A stretch of 13,289 nucleotides of DNA from Nitrospirota bacterium. GTDB taxonomy: Bacteria > Nitrospirota > Thermodesulfovibrionia > Thermodesulfovibrionales > UBA1546. Shown here one piece after another: positions 1 through 6,730 of the stretch (the first letter of the stretch is position 1; every line of letters starts with the position of its first letter). The position numbers and the translations under genes were made by a program. A model generated the notes under the pieces. It had not been told where the DNA came from. It searched no databases and saw only the letters and a list, made by a program, of their open reading frames with translations. The DNA lies in assembly GCA_004298625.1 (NCBI GenBank), contig SCSY01000311.1, forward strand, positions 1 through 13,289, in the 5' to 3' direction.

Positions 1-401
1 CGGATATTAGCGCGTTGAAGTGGCGGGAATTTGAGGAATTAATCGGAGAGGCATATAAAAGGCAGGGCTATTACGTGGAAGAAAGAGGCGGTAATGAACC
101 TGACGGAGGTATTGATCTGGTTCTGAGAAAAAAGGGTGAAATGGTTTTAGTCCAATGCAAACATTGGGAGGCAGAACAGGTGGGCGTAAAGATAGTAAGA
201 GAGCTTTATGGCGTCGTGGCTGCGGAGGGAGCAACGAAGGGTATCCTTGTCACAACAGGATATTTTACGCGTGATGCGGAGCTATTTGCTCATGGAAAAC
301 CCTTGTTGCTCATACGCGGGAATGAGCTATCAAGGTTAATTGAAGAAGGTCAAGAATCCCTGATGTCAAAATCCGCAAGAACTTATAATCGCCGTCTATA
401 A
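1..401 (+). CDS. Mrr-like restriction endonuclease, 5'-truncated by window edge
   Basis: This is the C-terminal part of a PD-(D/E)xK nuclease of the Mrr/restriction-endonuclease family (PF04471 type), which in known members cleaves modified or foreign DNA. The reading frame is open to the first complete codon at position 3 (reads DISALKWREFEEL), so the TTG at 15 is probably not the real start and the gene begins outside the window. The hallmark helix KWREFEELIGEAYKRQGY is followed by the catalytic core GGIDL (Asp at visible residue 38) and VQCKHW (Gln51, Lys53), the Mrr variant in which Gln replaces the usual acidic residue. The tail VTTGYFTRDAELFA is also typical of the family. In some relatives this domain sits behind membrane segments, which cannot be seen here. 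The family call is firm; the biological substrate is unknown. Confidence 0.85.
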   Translation, partial: DISALKWREFEELIGEAYKRQGYYVEERGGNEPDGGIDLVLRKKGEMVLVQCKHWEAEQVGVKIVRELYGVVAAEGATKGILVTTGYFTRDAELFAHGKPLLLIRGNELSRLIEEGQESLMSKSARTYNRRL

Positions 402-402
402 G

Positions 403-434
403 GTCAATTTCTGTGGTCAGACACCAAACTTGAC
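403..434. repeat. Imperfect palindrome with a TGGTCAGACACCA core
   Basis: The arms GTCAA (403-407) and TTGAC (430-434) pair, as do TGGT (414-417) and ACCA (423-426) around a CAGAC loop. The core resembles the GTGTCTGACC-type palindromes that I associate from memory with REP-transposase relics; this link is inference. The right arm also forms the -35 box of the promoter of the next gene pair. Confidence 0.4.
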
Positions 435-456
435 TCTTATTCCTTTATGCTATAAT
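430..456 (+). promoter_or_regulatory. Sigma-70 promoter of the toxin-antitoxin pair
   Basis: The -35 box is TTGACT at 430-435 and the -10 box is a perfect TATAAT at 451-456, preceded by TGC, an extended -10. The spacer is short (15 bp), but the extended -10 compensates. Transcription should begin near 462-464, just ahead of the strong ribosome binding site AAAGGAGG (463-470), which lies 5 nt before the ATG at 476. The leader is therefore very short. Confidence 0.65.
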
Positions 457-475
457 CAATCAAAAGGAGGTATCC

Positions 476-703
476 ATGCAAGTAGATTATAAAAAGAAAA
501 TATTGCAGGAGATTTATAAAATTCCCGATGAAAAGCTGCCCAATATGTACAAGATTATTCATCTGCTGGCCGGTGAGCTGACAACAGTGACAAAAAAGAA
601 AGGCAAACGGATTTCCTTAAAGGGGATTTGGAAAGGCAGCCTGATTGACGACTCTCTTTTCACTGAGGCAAAGAAATCTCTCTTTTCATACGAAAAGCAC
701 TAA
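476..703 (+). CDS. Antitoxin of a type II toxin-antitoxin pair (small hypothetical)
   Basis: This 75-aa basic protein is predicted to neutralise the PIN toxin encoded 8 nt downstream. The start is set by AAAGGAGG with a 5-nt spacer. The N-terminal half (residues 1-35) is predicted helical; the middle is lysine-rich (TKKKGKR). The C-terminus LKGIWKGSLIDDSLFTEAKK followed by a YEKH end matches the toxin-wrapping tail of small antitoxins that precede PIN-domain genes. I cannot see a clear AbrB, RHH or HTH DNA-binding fold, so autoregulation is uncertain. The function is inferred mainly from position, size and the C-terminal motif. Confidence 0.7.
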   Translation: MQVDYKKKILQEIYKIPDEKLPNMYKIIHLLAGELTTVTKKKGKRISLKGIWKGSLIDDSLFTEAKKSLFSYEKH

Positions 704-711
704 GGCGCATT

Positions 712-1098
712 ATGTATTATGTAACAGATACCCATTCGCTCGTATGGTATTTTACAGATGACCCACGCTTGAGCAGCAAAGCACTATCCGCTTTCTCCGA
801 GGCTGAAAGTGATGGAAACATAATTGTTCCGGCAGTAGTATTGGCTGAAATAATGTTTATTGCAAAGAAGGGTAGAATTACCATTTCTTTTGCTGAAACA
901 CTGGATAAAATAGGAGAAAATGAGAATTTTATTATCGCGCCACTGGATACCGACATCTTAAAAATCGCTGATAAGATAGAGTCTGATCTGGAGATGCACG
1001 ATAAACTTATCGCTGCAACAGCTATATATTATGAAGCCGTTTTAATCACGCGGGATGAAAACCTCAGCCGCTCGCAAATCGTAACAACAGTCTGGTGA
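712..1098 (+). CDS. vapC: PIN-domain ribonuclease toxin, VapC-like
   Basis: This 128-aa single-domain PIN protein is predicted to be a Mg2+-dependent ribonuclease that cleaves cellular RNA when released from its antitoxin. The four acidic residues of the active site are visible: Asp6 (VTDTHSLVW), Glu46 (LAEIMF), Asp97 (EMHDKLIAA) and Asp115 (ITRDENL). The length is usual for VapC. The ATG lies 8 nt after the antitoxin stop, with only a weak AAGG overlapping that stop, so translation is probably coupled. Nothing catalytic is missing, so the toxin looks intact. The RNA target cannot be predicted. Confidence 0.85.
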   Translation: MYYVTDTHSLVWYFTDDPRLSSKALSAFSEAESDGNIIVPAVVLAEIMFIAKKGRITISFAETLDKIGENENFIIAPLDTDILKIADKIESDLEMHDKLIAATAIYYEAVLITRDENLSRSQIVTTVW

Positions 1099-1207
1099 GA
1101 TAATTGACACCACCCTTATGGAACAGGGGAGGTTTGTTCGGAGATATTACAGATGGGAAAATGTAGGTGATTTTAGAAGCATTTTCTGATAAAATGATGT
1201 CTCGGTT

Positions 1208-1864
1208 ATGATAGACCTGCATACACATAGTTTATTCAGCGACGGCGAGTTATTGCCGGCTGAACTGATAAGAAGGGCCTCTGTAACCGGATATAAGGCA
1301 ATTGCGATTACAGACCATGTGGACCAGTCGAATATTGACATGGTAATTCCAAGGATTGTAAAAGCTTTAAAGCTGCTGAAAGAGCATATTCCGATTACGG
1401 CATTGCCTGGCGCAGAGATTACTCATGTCCCGCCTGCCTTGATTTCTTCTCTGGTCAAGGAGGCGCGGCAGCTCGGCGCTAAAATCGTTGTTGTGCATGG
1501 AGAGACAATAGCCGAACCTGTAGAGCAGGGGACGAACAGGGCTGCAATAGAGGCCGGCGCGGATATACTCTCACATCCGGGACTTATCTCCACGGAAGAC
1601 GTGCTCTTTGCAAAAGAAAAAGGCGTGGCCCTTGAGATTACATCAAGGAAAGGGCATTCATTGGCCAACGGGCATGTTGCAAAAGAAGCGCTAAAGTTCG
1701 GGGCACTTTTGGTGATAAATACAGATACCCACAGTCCGGATAATCTGATAACCAGGGAGACTGCCGGGAAGATATTGCTTGCTTCAGGCATAGATGAAAA
1801 TCGTATAGAATCTGTTTTTGGAAATTCAAAGACCCTTGTAGAAAAGGCGTTGAGGAGGGATTAA
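1208..1864 (+). CDS. PHP-domain metal-dependent phosphoesterase (histidinol-phosphatase-like)
   Basis: This 218-aa PHP-fold hydrolase coordinates a multinuclear metal centre. Visible metal ligands are His5 and His7 (DLHTHS), Asp12, His37 (ITDHVD), Glu70 (PGAEITH), His97 (VVHGE), His123 (LSHPG), and Asp173 and His175 (NTDTHSP). This is the set seen in stand-alone PHP phosphatases and histidinol phosphatases. The ATG at 1208 must be the start or very near it, because the first metal motif begins at residue 4; no Shine-Dalgarno sequence is visible before it. The substrate is unknown, and no histidine-biosynthesis neighbours are present, so a role in that pathway is unsupported. Its stop overlaps the start of the TPR gene by one base, indicating a two-gene operon. 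Confidence 0.85.
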   Translation: MIDLHTHSLFSDGELLPAELIRRASVTGYKAIAITDHVDQSNIDMVIPRIVKALKLLKEHIPITALPGAEITHVPPALISSLVKEARQLGAKIVVVHGETIAEPVEQGTNRAAIEAGADILSHPGLISTEDVLFAKEKGVALEITSRKGHSLANGHVAKEALKFGALLVINTDTHSPDNLITRETAGKILLASGIDENRIESVFGNSKTLVEKALRRD

Positions 1865-2556
1865 TGCCGAAACCAATAAAAAAGAAGGTTGTTAAAAAAG
1901 CGGGCTCCGAGATAGAGGTAGGGGGAGTTATATCAAAGTTGAAAGAATCTGCGGCAAAGAAAAAAAGGGTGATGGTGGCTGCGGCTGGGGCTGTTCTTAT
2001 ATTTGCAGGCGCTGTCTCAGGATTTTTTATTTATAACGGCATAATGAAAAATAAGGCTCAAAAACTCGAATACGAGGCGTATAAGATGTATTACGGCTTA
2101 TACCTGACACAGTCTGTGGCAGGCGAAGAACAATATAAAAAGGCATTGGAACTCTTTAAGCAGGCCTACGATGCAAAAAAATCACCTGTGTCCCTGTTCT
2201 ATATCGCAAACTGCTATTATGAGACAGGCAGATATGAAGAAGCATTAAATACGCTCGGGGAATTAAACCGGAAATTTCCCGATGACGAGAGATTCGTCCC
2301 TCTGTCATATTATAAGATGGCAATGGTCAGCCTTAAGAGGGGAGAGAATGAAGAGGCGCTTAAAGCCCTCGATATACTTTACCGATATAAGACAGGCACA
2401 TACAAAGACCTTTCCCTTCTCGAATCAGGCAGGATACTTGAGGCAATGGGCAAGGCTGATGATGCAAAGAGAAAATATGAAGAGCTGACAAAAAACTTTC
2501 CGCAGTCTCCTTTTGCGGAAGAGGCGCAGATAAGGGCTGGAGAGAAAAAGAGTTAA
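1864..2556 (+). CDS. Membrane-anchored TPR protein
   Basis: This 230-aa protein has a lysine-rich cytoplasmic N-terminus (residues 1-35), one membrane segment (about 36-58, VMVAAAGAVLIFAGAVSGFF) and a periplasmic helical repeat region. At least three TPR-like units are visible, around residues 88-121 (ALELFKQAYDAKKSP, then FYIANCYYETGRYEEAL), 146-176 and 184-217 (GRILEAMGKADDAKRKYEEL). The plan resembles YfgM/BamD-like scaffolds that assist envelope proteins, but the exact family is not recognised. It starts at the TAATG overlap with the PHP gene, with GAGGAGGG just upstream. It converges with the lytic transglycosylase gene 15 bp away, and no hairpin terminator is visible between them. Confidence 0.8.
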   Translation: MPKPIKKKVVKKAGSEIEVGGVISKLKESAAKKKRVMVAAAGAVLIFAGAVSGFFIYNGIMKNKAQKLEYEAYKMYYGLYLTQSVAGEEQYKKALELFKQAYDAKKSPVSLFYIANCYYETGRYEEALNTLGELNRKFPDDERFVPLSYYKMAMVSLKRGENEEALKALDILYRYKTGTYKDLSLLESGRILEAMGKADDAKRKYEELTKNFPQSPFAEEAQIRAGEKKS

Positions 2557-2571
2557 CTCGCCAAAGACGGA

Positions 2572-3861
2572 TTAATCTATAGCGGTGTTTTTCTTATTGC
2601 TCAAGGATGTGACAAGCAGCTTCCTGTGTTTGGTCTTAACAATTTTTCTCTTTTTTGATTTTTTGTAAGACGCCTTTCTCATTTCAAACCTATCGTCCCT
2701 GTCGAGTTCAAATTTTTCTTTCGGAGGAAGAGAGAGCAGCGCGCCAGGCTTCAAGGGGATTACCCTGGACATGGAATTGAGCGCGAGGATTGACTTGACG
2801 GTGACCCCTTCTTTTTTTGCAATCCTGTCGATGGTCTCTCCCTTTTTAACAGTGTATGTCTCAACAGTGAACCTTTCATCTTCAGGGATGTCGGCAAGAT
2901 TTTGCAAAAAGATTTCTTTGGCGCCGGCAGGTATCCTTAGAATATAAAGAGGCATGTCCGGCGGCGTACACCATCTCCTTAATTCAGGGTTTAACTCTCT
3001 GATTACAGATACCGTTGTATCAGCGCATCTTGCAGCAACCTCGAGGTCGAGGGGGCCTGTTACCGTAACCTCGTCATAATTAAAGGGCTGATGATATTCG
3101 ATGTTTTTAAAACCATATTCTTCCGGGTTCACTGCGATCATGCTGGCGGCTATGAAATGCGGCACGTAGTTTTTAGTTTCTCTTCTTATATGACGGGTCT
3201 TTAACAGCGACCAGTAATCGTCGGATTTTGAGCGGTGCAGCGCCCTCAGTATCTTGCCTTCTCCTGCATTGTATGCGGCCATCGCAAGGTTCCATGAACC
3301 GAACATCCCGTGAAGGTCTTTCAGATAGTCTGCGGCAGCCTCTGTGGATTTTACGGGGTCCCGTCTTTCATCCCTCCACCAGTCTATTACAAGCCCGTAC
3401 CTTCTTGCCGTTGATGAGATAAACTGCCACGGCCCGACCGCCCTTGCAACAGAATATGCGTACGGATTAAAGCCGCTCTCGATAAGAGAGAGAAATACTA
3501 TGTCTTCGGGTATATTTTTATTTTTAAGTATCTCTTTCATCAGTTCAAGATACTTCCCTGAACGGCTCAGATAGAGAGAAAATCTTTCTCTTATCCTGTC
3601 CGAAAAAAGAGATATGCTGTTATCCACTGCCTTTACTGCCGCCGGATTGGACCTGTACGGTGTGATATTAGGCCCCGGCAGAGGCTCCCTTATGCCGGGT
3701 TCCGCCTTTACGGCGGCCTCTGACGGCATCTCGGATGTTGTTTTTTCCAATGCCTGCGGGTCGCCCGCAGGTTTTTCCCGCTCCGGCTCAGAGGCATAAG
3801 CAGGCGCAAAGAAAAACAGTATCAGCAGCAAAACAATAGGTATACGCAGCTTTTCCATCAT
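2572..3861 (-). CDS. mltD: MltD-like membrane-bound lytic murein transglycosylase with LysM
   Basis: This 429-aa exported enzyme is predicted to cleave the MurNAc-GlcNAc bond of peptidoglycan with 1,6-anhydro product formation. Residues 1-23 form a signal peptide (IPIVLLLILFFFAPAYASE), with no lipobox cysteine. The SLT domain spans about 95-235: catalytic Glu128 in SLIESGFNPYAYS, then GPWQFISSTARRYGL and AMAAYNAGEGK. Residues 262-312 look like a degenerate LysM, and a clear LysM follows at 334-379 (YTVKKGETIDRIAKKEGVTV). The basic tail (KKSKKRKIVKTKHRK, 400-414) could bind wall polymers or nucleic acid. A perfect TTGACA (minus strand, 3891-3896) lies so close to the ATG pair that the mRNA may be leaderless. 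No Shine-Dalgarno sequence is seen. Confidence 0.9.
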   Translation of the reverse strand: MMEKLRIPIVLLLILFFFAPAYASEPEREKPAGDPQALEKTTSEMPSEAAVKAEPGIREPLPGPNITPYRSNPAAVKAVDNSISLFSDRIRERFSLYLSRSGKYLELMKEILKNKNIPEDIVFLSLIESGFNPYAYSVARAVGPWQFISSTARRYGLVIDWWRDERRDPVKSTEAAADYLKDLHGMFGSWNLAMAAYNAGEGKILRALHRSKSDDYWSLLKTRHIRRETKNYVPHFIAASMIAVNPEEYGFKNIEYHQPFNYDEVTVTGPLDLEVAARCADTTVSVIRELNPELRRWCTPPDMPLYILRIPAGAKEIFLQNLADIPEDERFTVETYTVKKGETIDRIAKKEGVTVKSILALNSMSRVIPLKPGALLSLPPKEKFELDRDDRFEMRKASYKKSKKRKIVKTKHRKLLVTSLSNKKNTAID

Positions 3862-3867
3862 ATCTAA

Positions 3868-3896
3868 TTCTTAACCTAACCCCTCACTTTTGTCAA
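3868..3896 (-). promoter_or_regulatory. Candidate promoter of the lytic transglycosylase gene
   Basis: On the minus strand TTGACA (3891-3896) is followed after 17 bp by TAAGAA (3868-3873), a weak -10. The -10 ends 6 nt before the ATG at 3861, so a transcript from here would start at or next to the start codon. The -35 lies within a small inverted repeat (CTTTTG/CAAAAG, 3887-3904), a possible operator. The rest of the 275-bp spacer 3862-4136 shows only AT-rich DNA and the parA promoter. Confidence 0.4.
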
Positions 3897-4045
3897 GGCA
3901 AAAGTTCCTTATCTGTAATTAAAAGCAAAACATATACCACAAAATAAGTTAAAGGCATGCTTAGCTAACTCATTGCAATGGCTTGATATTCTTTCTTTTG
4001 ATAATCCGTTGAAAAGCCCTTGCAGCCCAAAAATTGACAATTAGC

Positions 4046-4074
4046 GTAAGTAACCTCTCAAAATATGTAAGTAA
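4046..4074 (+). repeat. Two GTAAGTAA direct repeats upstream of parA
   Basis: GTAAGTAA occurs at 4046-4053 and at 4067-4074, 21 bp apart, which is two helical turns. They lie about 45-70 bp upstream of the parA -10 box, so they could be a regulator or ParA/ParB operator site. This is position-based inference only. Confidence 0.3.
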
Positions 4075-4113
4075 GTCTTTATTCGGTCTTTTTCCAAAAT
4101 ACAGCCTTAAAAC

Positions 4114-4122
4114 TGCTATAAT
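4114..4122 (+). promoter_or_regulatory. Extended -10 promoter of parAB
   Basis: TGCTATAAT (TGC at 4114-4116, perfect TATAAT at 4117-4122) is the same extended -10 as the one before the antitoxin gene. No convincing -35 lies 16-18 bp upstream. With initiation near 4129 the leader would be about 8 nt and would carry no Shine-Dalgarno sequence, so parA may be translated from a nearly leaderless mRNA. Confidence 0.55.
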
Positions 4123-4136
4123 ACAAACACTTTAAT

Positions 4137-4916
4137 ATGAGCAGAATAATAGCAATAGCTAATCAAAAAGGCGGCGTCGGCAAGAGCACGACCGCAGTAA
4201 ATCTTGCCGCATCGCTGGCACTGGCGGAAAAAGACATCCTTGTTATAGATACAGACCCGCAGGGAAACTCCACAAGCGGACTCGGCATAACAAGGGACAA
4301 CCTTGATAAGACCCTCTACGATTTTTATTCCAAAAGGTGCGATATAGGCGATGCAATAAAAGAGACGGCTGTCGGGCACCTTGCCATAATCCCTTCAACG
4401 GTGGACCTTCTCGGCGTTGAAATAGAGCTTATCGGACGCGAAGGCCGGGAACATATTCTTTCTGATTCAATAAATGCCCTGCGCGACCGCTACCGTTACA
4501 TATTTATTGATTGCCCGCCGTCTCTGGGTCTTTTAACCTTAAATGCGCTTGTGGCTGCCGACTCTGTGCTGGTCCCTGTCCAGTGCGAATATTATGCGCT
4601 CGAGGGTCTCGGTCTCCTGACAAATACAATCAGATTAATAAGAAATTCATTCAATCCAGGGCTTGATATGGAAGGCATTGTGCTCACGATGTTTGACTCC
4701 AGAAACACGCTGGCACGACAGGTTGAAGAAGAGGTAAGAAAGCATTTCGGAGACAAGGTATATAATACAGTGATCCCGAGGAATGTAACGCTGAGCGAAG
4801 CGCCGAGCCACGGCAAGCCTGCTCTTTTTTACGATGCCAGATCTAAAGGCGCTCAAAGCTATTTATCCCTGGCAAAGGAGATATTAAATGAAAACAGCAC
4901 TGGGCAAAGGGCTTGA
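4137..4916 (+). CDS. parA: ParA/Soj chromosome-partitioning ATPase
   Basis: This 259-aa Walker-type ATPase binds DNA non-specifically as an ATP sandwich dimer and is displaced by ParB, driving segregation of the origin region. The deviant Walker A motif KGGVGKST with the signature first lysine is at residues 11-18. Walker A' (VIDTDPQGNSTSG) is at 37-48 and Walker B (FIDCPPSLG) at 123-131. The C-terminal FYDARSKGAQSYLSLAKEIL is typical of the chromosomal Soj group. The length is standard and there is no N-terminal HTH, so this is a chromosomal (type Ib-like short) rather than a P1-type plasmid ParA. It overlaps parB by 29 nt. The neighbours differ from the usual rsmG/mnmG context, at least within this window. 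Confidence 0.95.
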   Translation: MSRIIAIANQKGGVGKSTTAVNLAASLALAEKDILVIDTDPQGNSTSGLGITRDNLDKTLYDFYSKRCDIGDAIKETAVGHLAIIPSTVDLLGVEIELIGREGREHILSDSINALRDRYRYIFIDCPPSLGLLTLNALVAADSVLVPVQCEYYALEGLGLLTNTIRLIRNSFNPGLDMEGIVLTMFDSRNTLARQVEEEVRKHFGDKVYNTVIPRNVTLSEAPSHGKPALFYDARSKGAQSYLSLAKEILNENSTGQRA

Positions 4917-5715
4917 GGCCCTGATACCTGAAAAAGGCGAAGAAGTCCTGCATCTGGAGATTAACCGCATATTTCCAGGCGGAGAACAGCCGCGGAAGAC
5001 ATTCAGAGACAGTTCTCTGAAAGAGCTTGCTGTTTCAATAAAGGAAAAGGGAGTTCTTCAGCCTGTTATAGTCTCAAGGCTCGGCGATGGATCATTCAGG
5101 CTTGTTGCAGGCGAACGCAGATGGAGGGCGTCGCAGCTTGCAGGCCTCAAAAAAATCCCTGCAATCGTAAAAAATGTCGCTTCAAAAGACGCGCTTGAAA
5201 TAGCTCTCATAGAAAACATACAGAGGGAAGACCTGAACCCGGTTGAGACCGCAGAGGCATTCAATAAACTGCTGAAAGATTTTAATCTCACACAGGAAGA
5301 ACTCTCGGAAAAAGTCGGAAAGGAAAGGGCTACCGTAGCCAATTACCTGAGACTTTTGAAGCTTCCCGAGGAGATAAAGCCCTTAGTCACCGACGGATCC
5401 CTGAGCATGGGACATGCCAGGGCAATTCTCTCGATCGAGGGAAGGGCGCATCAGATAGAGGCTGCAAGAAGGATTATAACCAAAGGCCTGAGCGTCAGGG
5501 AGGCTGAGGCGCTGGCGAAAAACATTTCTGTTGCCGGGACCAAGAAGCCGAAAGGCCATAAGGCCCCTGAAATAGCGTCCCTTGAAGATAAACTCATAAA
5601 AAGTCTCGGCACAAAAGTGAGGGTTCATCATAAAGGCAAAAAAGGCGGAAAGATAGAGATAGAATATTATTCTCTCGATGAACTGGACAGGCTTTTGGAT
5701 ATATTGCTGGCGTAA
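4888..5715 (+). CDS. parB: ParB/Spo0J centromere-binding CTPase
   Basis: This 275-aa protein loads at parS sites and spreads as a CTP-dependent sliding clamp. The N-terminal ParA-contacting peptide LGKGLEALIP is at residues 5-14. The CTP-binding motifs GERRWRA (75-81) and ENIQREDLNP (109-118) are intact. The HTH that reads parS lies around 134-158 (LTQEELSEKVGKERATVANY). A lysine-rich linker (214-226) precedes the C-terminal dimerisation domain (230-275). The start at 4888 is backed by AAAGGAG at 4874-4880, inside parA. No parS-like GTTTCACGTGAAAC sequence was found in the window. Its stop directly abuts the stop of the convergent small gene (TAA then TTA), with no terminator between them. 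Confidence 0.95.
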   Translation: MKTALGKGLEALIPEKGEEVLHLEINRIFPGGEQPRKTFRDSSLKELAVSIKEKGVLQPVIVSRLGDGSFRLVAGERRWRASQLAGLKKIPAIVKNVASKDALEIALIENIQREDLNPVETAEAFNKLLKDFNLTQEELSEKVGKERATVANYLRLLKLPEEIKPLVTDGSLSMGHARAILSIEGRAHQIEAARRIITKGLSVREAEALAKNISVAGTKKPKGHKAPEIASLEDKLIKSLGTKVRVHHKGKKGGKIEIEYYSLDELDRLLDILLA

Positions 5716-5982
5716 TTAGAAAACGCTCGTCAGTTCCACGGACTCTTTCGGCCAGATTTCTATAGCTCCTTCATTGGTCCGCACCCTTATGGAATCCGCC
5801 AGTTCAGCGCTTGGGAGAAGGAGTTCTTTTTCACTTCCGTCGAATCCCCTTTTTATGTTTACAACAATCCCCCAGTCTATGACCGTGCCGGTCTTGTTCT
5901 CATCCTTAAGCGTTATGCTGACGCCTCTTTTTAATGAGTTAATCTTATTATTGTTCATAAAGTCTTTCTCCCCATTTTTCAT
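5716..5982 (-). CDS. Small hypothetical protein, predicted beta-rich
   Basis: I do not recognise this 88-aa protein. After a short polar N-terminus it alternates short hydrophobic strands with glycine turns (VSITLKDENKTGTVIDWGIV, then VVNIKRGF and GAIEIWPKESVELTSVF), suggesting a small SH3-like or OB-like barrel. No signal peptide or cysteine is present. Two starts are possible. The ATG at 5982 overlaps the preceding stop as TAATG, which favours coupling. The ATG at 5958 (MNNNKINSLKRG) has GGGGAG about 9 nt upstream and may be the true start. It is the last gene of a minus-strand small-gene run and converges with parB with no gap. Confidence 0.65.
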   Translation of the reverse strand: MKNGEKDFMNNNKINSLKRGVSITLKDENKTGTVIDWGIVVNIKRGFDGSEKELLLPSAELADSIRVRTNEGAIEIWPKESVELTSVF

Positions 5983-6230
5983 TATGCCGCTACCCCGGCA
6001 GGCACAAGCAATTTCTTGTCCCTTTTCTTTTCAGGCATTTCCCGCGCTATCATTTTATTTGCCATGTTGTATAACCGGAGCTGCTCAAAAAAGTTCAGGC
6101 CGGCTATTTTTGCGCATACGCCGAAACCCTCTCCGTCAAAAAACCTTACGGCGTCTGCCCTCTCGTTTTTGTCCCACAGGTCTTCCATCGTCTGCAACAT
6201 TATCGCTTCGGCAAGTGTCTTTGCGCTCAT
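5982..6230 (-). CDS. Small hypothetical protein, predicted helical
   Basis: I do not recognise this 82-aa protein. It is mostly helical by composition: LAEAIMLQTMEDLWDKNERA, then a glycine-bearing segment (RFFDGEGFGVCAKIAGL) and LRLYNMANKMIAREM, with a basic stretch (EKKRDKK) near the end and one cysteine. No membrane segment or signal peptide is evident. The ATG at 6230 has AAAGGAGAAAGG immediately upstream on the minus strand, a strong ribosome binding site. It is coupled by a one-base TAATG overlap to the 88-aa gene, so the two products probably act together. It may belong to the same transcript as the 55-aa and 76-aa genes, 78 bp upstream. Confidence 0.7.
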   Translation of the reverse strand: MSAKTLAEAIMLQTMEDLWDKNERADAVRFFDGEGFGVCAKIAGLNFFEQLRLYNMANKMIAREMPEKKRDKKLLVPAGVAA

Positions 6231-6308
6231 AACCTTTCTCCTTTCTTTAAAAAAATTTTAATGTTTTAAGACGTTTAAGGCGTTATTCTTTATTTAAGAA
6301 ACTTGAAA

Positions 6309-6476
6309 TCAGACTAAAACTTCATATTTTTCAGAGACTAACTTCAGATAAAAAGGACATTTTTTGTGTTGTTTGCCGGTGCAATATTCCCTGAGTTCAA
6401 ACAGGCTCGGGTCGTAAGGTTGTTCATTTGCCATACACGAAAAAATTACCCATTTCATCAGATGAGGGCACTTCAT
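6309..6476 (-). CDS. 55-aa four-cysteine mini-protein
   Basis: This short gene begins at the ATG at 6476, which overlaps the stop of the 76-aa gene as ATGA (6473-6476). AAGGA at 6484-6488 is 7 nt upstream, an excellent ribosome binding site. It ends with TGA at 6309-6311. The product starts MKCPHLMKWVIFSCMANEQP and ends in YEVLV. Its four cysteines are Cys3, Cys14, Cys32 and Cys40 (EYC, then KKCPFYLKL). This spacing, C-x10-C-x17-C-x7-C, mirrors that of the neighbouring 76-aa protein, including CP at the first and YC at the third cysteine. A four-Cys zinc or iron-sulphur site is plausible but is inference. Downstream in-frame ATGs (6458, 6434) lack ribosome binding sites and would lose one or two cysteines. 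Confidence 0.75.
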   Translation of the reverse strand: MKCPHLMKWVIFSCMANEQPYDPSLFELREYCTGKQHKKCPFYLKLVSEKYEVLV

Positions 6477-6703
6477 TTTTCTTTCCTTTTTGCCTTTGCC
6501 AGTTTTTTATAAATGTCACATTCTTTAAAATTTTCCCCGCAGTAATATATGGCTGCCTCAACTTTCAGGCTGTCCAGCGTTACAATGTAACAATCATCAT
6601 CCGGGTTTTGAACGAAGGGGCACAATCTGGAGAAATCCTCTTTTTTGGCCATTTCTATTAACGGCATCTCAAAATCTTTTATTTCATATTCTATGACCTG
6701 CAT
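6473..6703 (-). CDS. 76-aa four-cysteine mini-protein
   Basis: This small cytoplasmic protein has an acidic N-terminus, four cysteines and a lysine-rich tail (KKLAKAKRKEK). The cysteines are Cys28 (RLCPF), Cys38 (DDDCYIV), Cys55 (AIYYCGE) and Cys62 (KECDIYKKL), giving C-x9-C-x16-C-x6-C. It shares CP, YC and the C-x-(I/F)-Y-x-K-L ending with the 55-aa protein downstream. I know of no named function; metal binding is inferred from the cysteines alone. The start at 6703 is fixed by AAGGAG (6711-6716, minus strand). A near-consensus sigma-54 promoter lies directly upstream, and the gene follows an NtrC-type activator gene. Confidence 0.75.
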   Translation of the reverse strand: MQVIEYEIKDFEMPLIEMAKKEDFSRLCPFVQNPDDDCYIVTLDSLKVEAAIYYCGENFKECDIYKKLAKAKRKEK

Positions 6704-6730
6704 ATCAAATCTCCTTCTGTCTGTTATAAA

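Noticed and set aside
1108..1136. A possible decayed copy of the dispersed repeat (CACCACCCTTA and AGGGGAGGTTTG)
   Set aside because: Only short stretches match, each with a mismatch, and the hairpin core CCCCTCC is missing. Chance similarity cannot be excluded.
4034..4039. TTGACA upstream of parA as a -35 box
   Set aside because: No reasonable -10 hexamer lies 15-19 bp downstream, and it is too far from the TATAAT at 4117.
3862..5715. A parS centromere site near parAB
   Set aside because: I scanned for GTTTCACGTGAAAC-like palindromes in this region and the rest of the window and found none; parS may lie elsewhere near the origin.
5774..6232. A 152-residue plus-strand frame opposite the two small genes
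   Set aside because: It is rich in Ser, Phe, Leu and Pro, has no ribosome binding site, and lies antisense to two minus-strand genes with good ribosome binding sites and a TAATG overlap.
6309..6434. A 41-aa version of the small cysteine protein starting at 6434
   Set aside because: It lacks a ribosome binding site and loses two of the four cysteines. The start at 6476 has AAGGA, an ATGA overlap and the full cysteine pattern.
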